DNA of 64,000 nucleotides from Ophiobolus disseminans (Eukaryota; Ascomycota; Dothideomycetes; Pleosporales; Phaeosphaeriaceae). Of this stretch, positions 54,027 through 63,829 are shown one piece after another. Where the stretch lies: positions 1,643,491-1,707,490 of the forward strand of contig MU006221.1 of NCBI GenBank assembly GCA_010093685.1. Direction: 5' to 3'. The translations under genes were made by a program, and so were the position numbers. The notes below the pieces were generated by a model. The model was not told the origin of the DNA, did not search any database, and was given only the letters and a program-made list of their open reading frames with translations. How positions within the stretch are numbered: position 1 is the stretch's first letter; each line of letters opens with the position of its first letter.

Positions 54027-54509
54027 GGTCTCCAGACTCCGCAAGAAACAAATCAAACAAATATCGCCTGCTGTATTTGTTTGTTTAGTGAAGGCTTAGC
54101 AGCCGCACCGTATTTAATTGTTTAGTTAGTATTTTAAGGCTGTATATTCAATTAATTTGCAAACATTAAGTGTTGTATAAAAGTTGTGGCGCTTGCTTTT
54201 GTCAGGCATGCGTGAACGAGGCGTAGCCTCGCGTGACATGGCCTGTACGATGTATACTGTTCCGCACACCATGATCAATGTTCATTGATCATACATACCT
54301 TTTTGGGTGCATGGCGTAGTGGGTGCGGACCTGCGTCCTGACAGCTTTTAGTTTTATAAGTAACTACTAGCGCCTTAGACGTTACTCTAATTGTTTTCTA
54401 TCTAGTTTTGTATACTATATTCATAAGCGAGCTTGTTATAGTTAATAACGTATTCCACCACGGAACCCGACAAAATTGCCAAGCCTTTACCCTTCATGCT
54501 TTATCAACA
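54027..54509. other. AT-rich leader of the pogo-like remnant
   Basis: About 480 AT-rich bases upstream of the transposase start, probably the 5' part of that element, though I could not identify a terminal inverted repeat. It contains a perfect 22-base palindrome at 54271-54292 and a CGAGGC/GCCTCG stem near 54220. Confidence 0.45.
54271..54292. repeat. Perfect 22-base palindrome
   Basis: The arms ATGATCAATG and CATTGATCAT are perfect complements around a TT centre. It could be a transposase or regulator site. Confidence 0.7.
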
Positions 54510-54905
54510 ATGTCTACACCTACAAACGCGCAATCTATTCAACACAAAGGGAGATTGCAACTTGCTCTACAAGCTCATAAACGCTACCAGTTTCGAAGCC
54601 TACGAGCTGCTGCATGCGTGTTCAACGTTAAACACCACACTCTCTCTGAGCGCGCTAAACCCCTTCCGCGCAGAAGCTCTACCTAACGGCCAAAAGCTCA
54701 CAAGCACCAAAGAGAAAGCGATTACCTAATACATCCTTGACCTCGACGCGCGAAGATGCGCGCCCCAGCTGTGCGAGGTAGCAGATATGGCTGATAAACT
54801 GCTAGGTGTACGCGGTAGTGAGCCAGTTAGCAAGCACTGGGCTGAGCGCTTTGTGACGCGTTCAGCGGAGCTCAAAATGGCCTTCAATTGAGTCAAGGAT
54901 AGGCA
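54510..54905 (+). pseudogene. 5' fragment of a pogo/Fot1-type transposase
   Basis: Starts MSTPTNAQSIQHKGRLQLAL and continues SLRAAACVFNVKHHTLSERA, the psq-type helix-turn-helix of fungal Tc1/mariner-pogo transposases. A frameshift near 54660 leads to KLTSTKEKAI, YILDLDARRCAPQLCEVADM and SKHWAERFVTRSAELKMAF, the CENP-B-type HTH. TAA near 54727 and TGA near 54891 interrupt it. It ends abruptly near 54905; the DDE catalytic domain is absent. On the far side lies unrelated coding sequence on the other strand. Confidence 0.8.
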
Positions 54906-55553
54906 GAGGATGGCGAGGTAGAGGTTCGTCGACGAGTAACGGTTGTAGGGGCTGTCCTGGTAGGGGACGCCGTGGGGTGTCGAGGCAACGCTGTGCGAGG
55001 AGCTGTTGTTGGAGTACATGCCGGGCGCGAGCAGTGCGTCCGAGCCGTAGGAGCGCTGCGCGTACATGGCCTGCGGGGCAATTGGCTGGTATGTGTGGTG
55101 GTCGCTGAAGGGCGTGGCATCGGCGCCTGCCTCGGGCACACCCAGCGGCCGCGCCTGTTCGCTGTGTCCCCATCCGTCGATGCTTCTTGATGAGTGCGGT
55201 GCGCCTTCTCGCTCGGTGCTGTCGGACCCGGGCGTCACGCCGGGCGTCGAGTAGTCGGAGTAGTTGTTGGGGTCGTGTTGTCACTGGGGGTGCATGCTCA
55301 CGGGCTGGCGGTGTGTTGGCGGCGGCGGCGGGAAGTCGTGCGAGCCTTCGACGGGCGACATGTTGCTGTGTTGGTCCCAGGGGCCCTGCTGGTACGCCGT
55401 TTGGGAGGGAGATGTGGGATGCAGGCGCTGTGCAGGCTCGCAGCGGGCGTGCAAAGACGGCGACGATGGGCGAGGCAAGGCGAAAGACGGCGGCGCCGCT
55501 GCTGCACGATGCGAATCTCCTGCCGGGGCGCGATAGTGAGTGCACGCTTCCAA
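54906..55553 (-). pseudogene. Host gene truncated at the pogo junction
   Basis: One minus-strand frame from 55553: Pro/Ala-rich start, SNMSPVEGSHDFPPPPPTHR (Met near 55362), TGA at 55281-55283, then NNYSDYSTPGVTPGSDSTER and YSNNSSSHSVASTPHGVPYQ to NRYSSTNLYLAILCL. The low-complexity Ser/Tyr/Pro/Gln composition is that of a disordered N-terminal region. The frame then runs into antisense pogo sequence, so the rest of the gene is missing. The break and the TGA suggest a dead gene. The family cannot be told from a disordered region. Confidence 0.45.
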
Positions 55554-55580
55554 CAGTGACGCCCCAATTCAATTCAATGC

Positions 55581-55653
55581 ACTTCACTTCACTTCACTTC
55601 ACTTCACTTCACTTCACTTCACTTCACTTCAATTCAATTCAATTCAATTCAAT
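55581..55653. repeat. ACTTC/AATTC pentanucleotide microsatellite
   Basis: Ten perfect ACTTC units (55581-55630) followed by four AATTC units and a partial one. A few AATTC units also precede it from 55566. The two related units suggest slippage after a single base change. Confidence 0.9.
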
Positions 55654-56273
55654 CGGTGGACAGTCGAGGACGGCGGCGCAGGGTCACGAGCGAGACTTGG
55701 TGTGTGTGATGAATGGCTTGCGTGTGGCAGCACTGGAATTGCTGCTTGCATCGGCGGCCGATTAGAGCGGGTGGGCAAGTGGGTGGCACGTTGCCTAGGG
55801 TGCAGAGCGATCGCTGTGTGCATACATACGTCAACCCGTAAAATCTGCCACTCGAGCCCATGCCCAGCCCGGCCCTCAACAGAATCAAGGTAGCCCTAGC
55901 AGTTAGGTGCAGCCGTAACTGCACGTTTCTCTGCCCTTTGCTGCCATCTTCTGGCGCGTCCGGCATGTTTCGTCCACCGTCCATCCCCCCTTCCAGCCTG
56001 CCCTCTGCAGACGCAGCACGCCCCTTCCGCGCAGCTTGGCACTTTCGCCTGCGGGAACCGTTGTCGAAATCTGTCGCGCCTTGTCTCGTTGCCGGCGCAT
56101 CGCATGCAGTCACCATACACGGTAGACGTGATGCCATCCACGACGTTTGTCTCTTTCATCGCCTTTGTCTGCATCCTATCTTCCGGGCGGCATTTAGCCA
56201 TCACGAACACGAACCGATAGGGCGTCCGAGGTCGTGTCCTGCACGCGCCAACCATCTCGGCTTTCTCTTACCC
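55654..56273. other. Intergenic, no supported gene
   Basis: About 620 bases between the microsatellite and the regulator's 3' end. Frames on both strands lack motifs. Confidence 0.45.
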
Positions 56274-57993
56274 TTATACATATGTCCTAATCCTAGCCCG
56301 AGTAATAAGAGAGCAGTCTAACCTCTCAAGAATTGCATGACCTTTACTATCCGACTGCAGCGTTTCGCAAGCTATGCTTAGTGCGAAGCCTGCTGACGCA
56401 ATTCCGTATAACATGAACTCTTCCTGCAGCAAGTACTCCATGCTCTTGTATATGCAGGTGCTGAGCTCGAGGCACTCGTCCTGCAAATCCTCCGCACCGT
56501 ATGCTGCAGGCCTCAACTCTGGAAGTCGGTTCGACAAGCCTTGGATCTCGAGAAGGCAGAGGAGTTGAAACACCCAGAAGTAGACAAACACGTTGGCGAT
56601 ACCGAGGCTTGGGTACCATAGCGACTCGAAAGTTCCGCAAACATCGTGTTCTACACTCCGACGCCAGTAAGTTGATTCTGAAGTGCTGGCCAGAAACGAA
56701 GCATGCCAGGTTTTGAGTTGTGTCATGCTCCCCATCAGCTCCGTGATGAATTGTTCGGCAGTCCCGGCATCATCGGAACAAGCAGGCAGTGCAGTATCGA
56801 TCCTTTCCAAGATGCCAGGAATGTGTACTGCGACTCCTAATAGGCTTTGCAAAGGGGCAGCTTGTTGATATTGGAAGGGCAGTGTGCGCCAGGCTTGCTC
56901 CGCGAAGAAGGTTGCTTTGCGAAGTATGAAGGCTTTGAGTATCTGGCGCGTAGAGTTGTAAGACTAGGAACCGTGTTAATCTGGTATTTGACTCACAAGA
57001 AGCGGCCTGAAGCCTATGAGCATCGTATGCTCAGTACCCGACGCGAAGATCTCTGGTGGCATGAGTTGCACCATGCTGCTGACGCCTTCGACATGTATCA
57101 GCCAACTGGATTCTTGGGTTGGCGACATTACCTGTCACGGTCTCACAGTCAGCCTTTGTTCAGTACAAGGTATGCTAGAGAGGAGTTCCATGGGCATTGG
57201 TACGCTGTTATCCAGGCCATACGCGCACTTACCTCCGTAAGTGCCAAACACATGACTGCGGCTACAAGTTTGCTTCTGTAAGTGTCTCCAACGACTGCAA
57301 GACTATGTCCTAACAGGCGAAGACTCTCCTCGTATTGCGCAACTATTGCATCGAGGAGGTTCTCACCGTTTCGGTAAGCGGTGATCGAGAGTGCCAAAGC
57401 ACTCACAGCCGAGTGCAAACACTGCGAAAATGGGCCATTCGTATCAGCAGTCAATTCTGGCAAGGCCAACGCCCACGAGCCACAGAAGCGTGAGCACCTC
57501 TCGCATGTATCCGCGGCGTCGTGTTCTAGCTCTTGTATTGGGATGAAGTTCCGCAGAATCACCGATACTTTCTCTTGTACTGTGGAAAGACCAGGGAGAT
57601 GCGATTCATCTAGCGGTGACAGAGCGCTGTACGTGACGGTACCCTGCTGGGAACGTCTCGTCCATTGGTCTTTAGCCTGAGTGCGACCCGGTTCGTTGCC
57701 AGAAGGATATTGCGTATGCGCTGGGATAGACAGCTTTGCCCACGATACCGGTTTTGGACGCGTCCTTGGCTTTACTGCCGTTTTGGGAGCAACGAAAGGT
57801 ACGAATAAGGCGTCCGGGTATCCTTCGCAGCTTCTGCTACTGAAAAGACATTGAGTACACGCAGGACGCTTGCCATCGCACTACGCAATGGCCGATACGA
57901 TTAGTCTCCATCCTGGAATGACTTCTGGTGCGAACGAACCTGAAGTTTTCGTTTGCGGCAAGTATCACAAAGATTCTGCTTTCTGACCTTCAT
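56274..57993 (-). CDS. Zn2Cys6 (GAL4-type) transcription factor
   Basis: Four exons on the minus strand: 57993-57940, 57880-57233, 57131-56997 and 56942-56274, with introns of 59, 101 and 54 bases; 501 residues. The zinc cluster CDTCRKRKLQ/CDGKRPACTQC...C is split by the first intron exactly before the third Cys and has the canonical CX2CX6CX6CX2CX6C spacing. The remainder is an alpha-helical regulatory region of the fungal type (FSQCLHSAVSALALSITAYR, LVAAVMCLALTE, WLIHVEGVSSMVQLMPPEIF, LEIQGLSNRLPELRP). Nuclear DNA-binding regulator; targets unknown. It is divergent from the MBL-fold gene with 532 bases between starts, and the MFS transporter follows, so it may control them (inference). Confidence 0.9.
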
Positions 57994-58525
57994 GACAAAG
58001 CTACGCGTCCATGGGCGAACGCGATTTGTTACCGCAACGGGGAAGGTGACGACTCGGGTTTCAGCGCCTGAAACAAGTAGTCTAATGAGGCACTACCGGA
58101 AGATCTGGCTGATGATGCAGATAGCTAAGGACGGACGCATTGCTGGAACATGGGAAGACGCGGCTGTGGCCGCCGAGACAGCGCCTTGCCGTGATGTCAA
58201 CTGGCTGGCCGGTGTATGATTATCCAATGAGGTTGAAGAAGGTGGGTCGGTGTTCGCTTCCTCTTTGAGCTTAGCGCATGTCGGTCCAACGCTACTACCC
58301 TTCACCACTCTTCCTGAGTTTGTCAACTTCTGCAAAATTCTCTTTTGCTGATCAAGCAACGCATCAAACTCCGGACCAACATGGGTCTGATTAGTGACAC
58401 GGCTTGGTATAAAACCAGTCGCTGTGTCCCAGCATGGAAGGACATCACCTCCACACTTGACCGTCAAGCCGGATATCCCTCTATTATTTCACATTCCGGC
58501 CAGCACTACACATCCCACCGCAATC
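57994..58525. promoter_or_regulatory. Divergent intergenic region between regulator and hydrolase
   Basis: 532 bases that must hold both promoters. Paired CGG/CCG triplets typical of Zn2Cys6 sites were not convincingly found by eye. The plus-strand frame of the hydrolase is open back to 58394, but that part is leader-like. Confidence 0.4.
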
Positions 58526-59347
58526 ATGACGGCTTCCACCTTCAGAAACAAAGTCAGCATCACCCACATTGGTACCGCTACCGCCATCCTCGACATCGAT
58601 GGCATCACGTTCATCACCGACCCCTTCTTTTCTCCCGCCGGTACCGAATCGCCTGATGGCTACCCTCTCAAAGTCCACCACGACCCAGGACTAAAGCTAG
58701 AAGAACTCCCGCACATCGACGCCGTTCTCCTAAGCCATGAGAATCACTGGGACAACCTCGACGACTTCGGGCGCCGACTCCTCGACGGCCGTACCACCGT
58801 AACTACCAACGACGGTGCGAATAATCTAGCACCGCGACCCAGTGTCCTCGGCTTCAGCGACTGGCAGGAGAGAGATGTTCGCATCGCAGGAACCACGTTC
58901 CACATCACAGCCACGCCCTGCAGGCACTTCCCCGGACACGAGTGCGTTGGATTTGTCCTGCACACCGAAAGTTTCGGAGTCGCACCCGATGGTCGTCCAA
59001 ACGCAATTTACTTTTCTGGTGACACTGTGTACGTTGAAGAGCTCGCAAAGATCGCGGACAAGTACCACATCACCGTCGCCATCATGAACTGCGGCAAAGC
59101 GACCATTCCCGAGATGACCCCCGAGGGTCCAGGCGGACCAGATGATTCCTTGCAAATTACTCTGGATGGCCGGCAGGCAGCTCGCCTGCTTCGTGATCTC
59201 AAGGCTGATGTGCTGGTGCCAATGCACTACGACTTGTGGGACCACTTCACACAACACGGTGACGGGCTTGCAAAGGAGTTCAAGGAGGAGGGTGTCTTGG
59301 AGCAGGTTCGTTGGCTCCAGCCTGGGAAGGCTGTGCAGATCAATTGA
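58526..59347 (+). CDS. MBL-fold metallo-hydrolase (beta-lactamase superfamily, UlaG-like)
   Basis: 273 residues from Met at 58526 (MTASTFRNKVSITHIGTATA); the open frame extends upstream, but this start matches the fold's first strand. Metal-binding motif 1 is a variant, LLSHENHWDNLDDFG, in place of the usual HxHxDH. Later ligands are His in ATPCRHFPGHE, Asp in YFSGDTVY and His in VPMHYDLWDHF. Such small single-domain members hydrolyse esters, lactones or phosphodiesters; the substrate cannot be read. Cytosolic, with no signal peptide. Next to a Zn2Cys6 regulator, which suggests inducible use. Confidence 0.85.
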   Translation: MTASTFRNKVSITHIGTATAILDIDGITFITDPFFSPAGTESPDGYPLKVHHDPGLKLEELPHIDAVLLSHENHWDNLDDFGRRLLDGRTTVTTNDGANNLAPRPSVLGFSDWQERDVRIAGTTFHITATPCRHFPGHECVGFVLHTESFGVAPDGRPNAIYFSGDTVYVEELAKIADKYHITVAIMNCGKATIPEMTPEGPGGPDDSLQITLDGRQAARLLRDLKADVLVPMHYDLWDHFTQHGDGLAKEFKEEGVLEQVRWLQPGKAVQIN

Positions 59348-60059
59348 GTCATATGCGGAGGAATGAGAAGTGATAGTGGGCTTGGACGTGTATCAGTAGC
59401 ATGTGAGCGTTAAGGCGTCTTATTCTTGTTGCATCTTGAAAAGTTGTAGAAAACATGGTAGCAGAACTCATACACAATGGGAACAATCAACGGAAACTCC
59501 TCATACCTTCAACTCAAGAACTGAACACGACATTATACCTCCATTCAAATAGAGCCTATTAGTCCATCCTACAGTTATTGATGCGTGTATGGCTCATGTG
59601 AGTCTCCGATGTTTATGAAATACCTCGTTCGAAAGCACGTTCCCGATTGAGTACGGCATGTGTTGCGGAAATTGGAAGTGGCTCGTCGCTCTGCGTCATC
59701 CGCAATAGGCAGCAACAACGTATGACTTAACTTCAAGCCTCTGCGTTTCTTGCTAAAACCCTGACAGCGAGCGGAACGTTGACCTCGGCGGACGCAGATA
59801 AGTGGGTCGGCCTATGATGCCTCATGCGGCTAGCGTGCCAACGATCTTCTAGACCCAGAAGCTCGCATTTTCTCGGGCAATAACATCTTTTGACATTTGA
59901 TTATCAATTCGCACGAGCTTTCGGATGAGTGAGGAAGCTAGCTCATTTCGTTCATCGATTATGTATAACTGACAAGCTTCCCCGATCACCTGAAGTGTGA
60001 TCACACACTCTAGGCTCGGTGAAGCAACCACCGGAAATCAAGATCGACAATTTTTCATC
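59348..60059. other. Intergenic, no gene seen
   Basis: About 710 bases. Hydrolase 3' UTR then the transporter promoter. No element recognised. Confidence 0.45.
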
Positions 60060-61581
60060 ATGGACGACCTTGAGAGTAAAAGCTCGACGACATCACCAGA
60101 TCATGGCCAACCTGTTCACCGGGATACGGAATCGGCAACCCTACCAGCCTCAAGTTCGAATGCTGAGGAGCGATCTCATGAGGGAGTGATTGCTCAAGCA
60201 CCACCAGAAGGCGGCCTCGTAGCTTGGTTAGCAGGTAAGCTGCGATGTTAAAAAAAGCAAGCCCGTCCAGATGCTAACCATCCTGCTCTGGCAGTTGTCG
60301 CATTCTTCCTCGCGATCATGAACACGTGGTAAGTCGCCAGCCAAGCAACATCACACATCAAAACTTTACTGACGATTATACAGGGGCATGATCATATCTT
60401 TTGGTGTCTTCCAAACCTATTACGTCTCGAATCTCCACCAAACACGCTCCGACATCGCCTGGGTCGGCTCGATCGCCGTCTTCCTCCTCTTCTTCACCGG
60501 CATCGTCAGCGGACGACTCACAGATGCGGGCTACTACCGTATCATCACAGCAACCGGCGCGGTCTTGGTCGTACTCGGCACCTTTATGACATCGCTGGCC
60601 GAGACGTACTGGCAAGTCCTCCTGGCACAAGGCGTTTGTACGGGTCTCGGGAATGGATGTCTGCTGACGCCCATGTCGACGCTGGTTTCGTCGTACTTCA
60701 AGAGGAGGCTTCCGCTGGTGACGGGTATTGCGGCTTGCGGTAGTGTGACTGGAGGGCTCATCTACCCTAGTATGGTACGCACGTTGCTGCCCACGATTGG
60801 CTTTGGGTGGACCTTGAGAGCGATTGGCTTCATACAACTTGGGACGTTCGTCGTCGCGTTGGTCTGCGGGAAGCCGAGGATAGGACCCAAGAAATCAGGT
60901 CCGCTTCTGGATTTGGCAGTCTTCAAGGAGATTCCTTTCATCCTACTTCTCGTGGGATCTTTTTTGGTAAGTCGTCACCAATACTTTATTGTACGAAGAG
61001 GCATGAGCGCTTCGCTGACAGATCTGCAGGCTTTCCTAGGCGTGTTCTTCCCATTCTTCTTCCTCAGCTCCTATGCGCGAGAAAAGCGAGGAATGTCCTA
61101 CACCAACTCCCTCAATCTCACCCTCGTTCTCAACGGCATCGGCTTCGCAGGCCGCCTGCTGCCCAGTCTGATCGCCCGATTCTGCGGCACCATGAACGTT
61201 TACATCTTCTTTATCTTCTGCTCGGCGCTATGCATGTATACCTGGATACCCGTACACTCGACTCCCGGGCTTTACGCTTGGACAACCTTCTACAGCCTGT
61301 CCGTCGGAGGAGTGCAGTCCCTCTCCCTGGCTATTGTTCCGGTCATCATTTCGGATACGTCAAAGATGGGAGCGTCGTTTGGCATCGTATTTGCGGCTAT
61401 CGGCATCGGCGCGTTGTTAGGCTCGCCGGTCTGCGGTTCGATTATCACATCGAGTGGGGGCTCGTATGCTGGTGCGCAAGCATTTTCAGGGAGTGTGTTG
61501 GTTGCTGGAGGGTTGATTATACTAGCTGCGCGCGAAGCGAAGAGGCGGCAGAAACAGGAAGATGTATTCGTGAAGATGTAA
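60060..61581 (+). CDS. MFS transporter, monocarboxylate-porter type
   Basis: Four exons: 60060-60234, 60295-60328, 60384-60966 and 61030-61581. Introns are 60, 55 and 63 bases. The short second exon (34 bases) encodes part of the first membrane helix; splicing yields GGLVAWLA/VVAFFLAIMNT/WGMIISFGVFQTYY, the opening of fungal MCT-type porters. About 12 helices follow (ITATGAVLVVLGTFMTSLAE, LVTGIAACGSVTGGLIYPSM, LNLTLVLNGIGFAGRLLPSL). It should import or export a small carboxylate or related solute at the plasma membrane. The third intron is a multiple of three without a stop, so retaining it would insert 21 residues after helix 6. Confidence 0.88.
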
Positions 61582-61685
61582 GAAGCTAGACAAATCAGAA
61601 ATGCAAGAGACGTACTATATTCCAGGTGCAGCTTGTATATACTAAACTATGTATTTTTTAGGCGCTTTTCTATATACATATATAT

Positions 61686-61905
61686 AGTAGGCTGGTAAAT
61701 TAGGTCTCTACATGTCAGATATCAGGGGTAGGCTGGTAAATGGGTATAGGTTAGGTTGGGGTTAGGTTCAGTCACGTGATGACCCAACTATGACCTAACC
61801 CCAATCTATATTTCTTGCGCTAGTACGCGTATAGGTTAGGTTGTAGTCGCACTAACCTGTGGTTAGGGTTAGGTCGCACGGACTAGGTCACAGTTAGGTT
61901 ATGTA
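61686..61905. repeat. Cluster of GGTTAG-rich repeats
   Basis: Several TAGGTTAGGTT, GGGGTTAGG and GGTTAGGGTTAGG stretches, partly as inverted copies (TGACCTAACCCCAATC at 61791 against ATTGGGG-like forward copies). TAGGCTGGTAAAT occurs twice (61688 and 61730). They resemble degraded terminal parts of an element or short telomere-like tracts. Confidence 0.5.
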
Positions 61906-62617
61906 TTAGTCTACTTTTTATTTGTAGCCTAGATAAGTCTGTCTCTACTACTGTTTCCCTGTCTAGATAGAAATAAGCTAGAATAGGCTTACTAATAAAG
62001 ACAGCCTTGAGTTTGTCAAAGGCTTCCTGTTCTTCTTAGGTCCAGCGCTAGGTAACATCTCTAGTAAGTCTAGTAAGAGGTGCTGCAGTGTTAGCAAAAT
62101 CCTAGATAAATCTGCAGTAGAAGTTTGCAAATCCCAAGAAGCTGCGTATACCTTTAACTAATATAGGTGCTTTCTAGTTAGTAATAGCTTTAATCTTCTA
62201 AGGGTCTATAAGCAGTCCCTTCTCTATGTCGATAATAAATCCTAGGTACTTAGTGGACTTGACTTCAAATTCACACTTTTTGATGTCTAGCTAGAGTCTA
62301 GCCTCTCTAAGGGCATCTAGAACCTTATTAACATAGGCGCGGTGTTCCTAGAGGGAGCTATTAGTGTATATTAGAACATCGTCTAGGTAGGCGGATATAA
62401 ACTTATCTAAGAACTAACGTAAGACCTAGTTAATGTAGCGTTGAAAGGTGCTAGGAGAGCTAACTATACTAAATAGAGTGACTAGCTACTTATATAGCCT
62501 AAAGCGTGTGCGGAAAGCAGTAAGCTATTTATTCTCTTCTTAAATGCGTATCTTGTAGAAAGCCGCAATAACATCTAGCTTAGTATACTACTTTGTAAGA
62601 GGTTAGACCTCTACTAT

Positions 62618-62809
62618 TGTAATGGGTTAGACCCATGCAGGACCTACTAGTGGGTTTAAGAGCGGCGTAGTCACGCCTTACATGTCTTCATGCTGTATAA
62701 ATATCGACTACGTAAGTTGAACACAGTTAATTTAACTTGTGCCTGCCTTTTAGCCGGGGCTAGTGCATGTAGTTGTGCCTATTTCCTTTTTAAGGTTCAA
62801 CCCCTTACA
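62618..62809 (+). repeat. Left LTR of the second TRIM (192 bp)
   Basis: Aligns end to end with 62944-63135; all differences noticed are C/T or G/A. Confidence 0.9.
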
Positions 62810-62943
62810 TTTTGAATCAACACCCCAAGGTCTAAAGTTCGATTCTAGCTCTAGCTAGTCGCTTTGGCTTACACCGTCGAGAGACTTATAGAGGCAAGCA
62901 GTATTTTCACGTACCCTGCTAGCGCGAGCTAAGTGAGGGGTAA

Positions 62944-63135
62944 TGTGATGGGTTAGACCTATACAGGACCTACTAGTGGGTTTAAGAGCGGCGCAGTCAC
63001 GCCTTACATGTCTTCATGCTGTATAAATATCGACTACGCAAGTTGAACACAGTTAATTCAACTTGTGCCTGCCTTTTGGCCGGGGCTAGTGCATGTAGTC
63101 GTGCCTATTTCCTTTTTAAGGTTCAACCCCTTACA
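62944..63135 (+). repeat. Right LTR of the second TRIM (192 bp)
   Basis: Partner of the left LTR. It is followed by the ACTAT duplication. Confidence 0.9.
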
Positions 63136-63555
63136 ACTATCCTTAGTAGAGTTACTTTAGTTCAATCAGAGTCACTTCGGCTTAACAGAACATCACGGAA
63201 GAGCATGGAATGCTCTAGCTATTAAAGAGATTATAAATAATGACATATGCCAATGTATATAGAAACTCCTAGAAACTAGCAGTCTGCCTATTTAGACAGC
63301 CTGCTCTCTAACTCTAGATAGTCTCTATCGAATTCATCACTGTTCTACCTAGCCTTTCTGCAGTCTTCTGCCTAGCCCCTTACATTTAAATTCGATTAAC
63401 TACTTAAGTAGCTAGTGTAGCCATCCCCTAGTGCTCTACAACGGAATTGCGATACAACGGAACAATTGCGAGAGTATTACAACGGAATACAAGGACGCTA
63501 CTGCAGGGACCTCTACGGTTAAACACCTGCCTAAGCACATAACATAAACATTAGA

Positions 63556-63726
63556 CATCAACGGAATTATTAGGCATTAACAGAATTATCGGGCATTAAC
63601 AGAATCATCGGGCATTAACGGAATTATTAGACATCAACGGAATTATTAGGCATTAACAGAATCGTTAGACATTAACTAAATTATTAGGCATTAACGGAAT
63701 CATTAGACATTAACGGAATTATTGGA
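63556..63726 (+). repeat. 19-bp minisatellite, nine units
   Basis: Nine units of the form CATTAACGGAATTATTAGG, with C/T and A/G variants, then a partial tenth. It lies in the region before a gag-like frame, probably in the leader of a plus-strand LTR retrotransposon. Related ACAACGGAAT motifs precede it (63435-63490). Confidence 0.9.
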
Positions 63727-63829
63727 CATTACTAGAATCACTAGAATTACTAGAATTAACCGGACACAATAGAACATACTATAGAAGAACCTAAGTAAAT
63801 AGCTAACAGTAGCAATACTGCAAATGCTC

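Larger units (their letters stand above)
62618..63135 (+). mobile_element. 518-bp miniature LTR element (TRIM) inside the gypsy remnant
   Basis: Two 192-base direct repeats (62618-62809 and 62944-63135), starting TGTAATGGG/TGTGATGGG and ending CCCCTTACA, separated by only 134 bases. Perfect duplications ACTAT flank it (62613-62617 and 63136-63140). A purine tract GTGAGGGG precedes the right LTR. The repeats differ at a few sites, all transitions. No coding capacity. The LTRs include GTATAAATATC, a likely TATA box. The interior contains AGTTCGATTC, matching an RNA polymerase III B box, which may be chance. Confidence 0.88.
61920..63140 (-). mobile_element. Ty3/gypsy pol remnant, heavily decayed
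   Basis: The minus strand encodes pieces of a reverse transcriptase and RNase H in order: TKLDVIAAFYKIRI, FQRYIN, the catalytic DDVLIYTNSSL, EFEVKSTKYLGFIIDIEKG, GIRSFLGFANFY and FDKLKAVFISK. Nearly every stop is TAG or TAA where Gln or Trp belongs. It is interrupted by the TRIM at 62618-63135; RT sequence resumes on the left and its expected upstream part (TKLDV) lies just before it. Strongly AT-shifted. Confidence 0.85.

Noticed and set aside
62830..62880. tRNA gene inside the second TRIM
   Set aside because: Only a B-box-like AGTTCGATTC is present; no acceptor stem or cloverleaf could be folded by eye.
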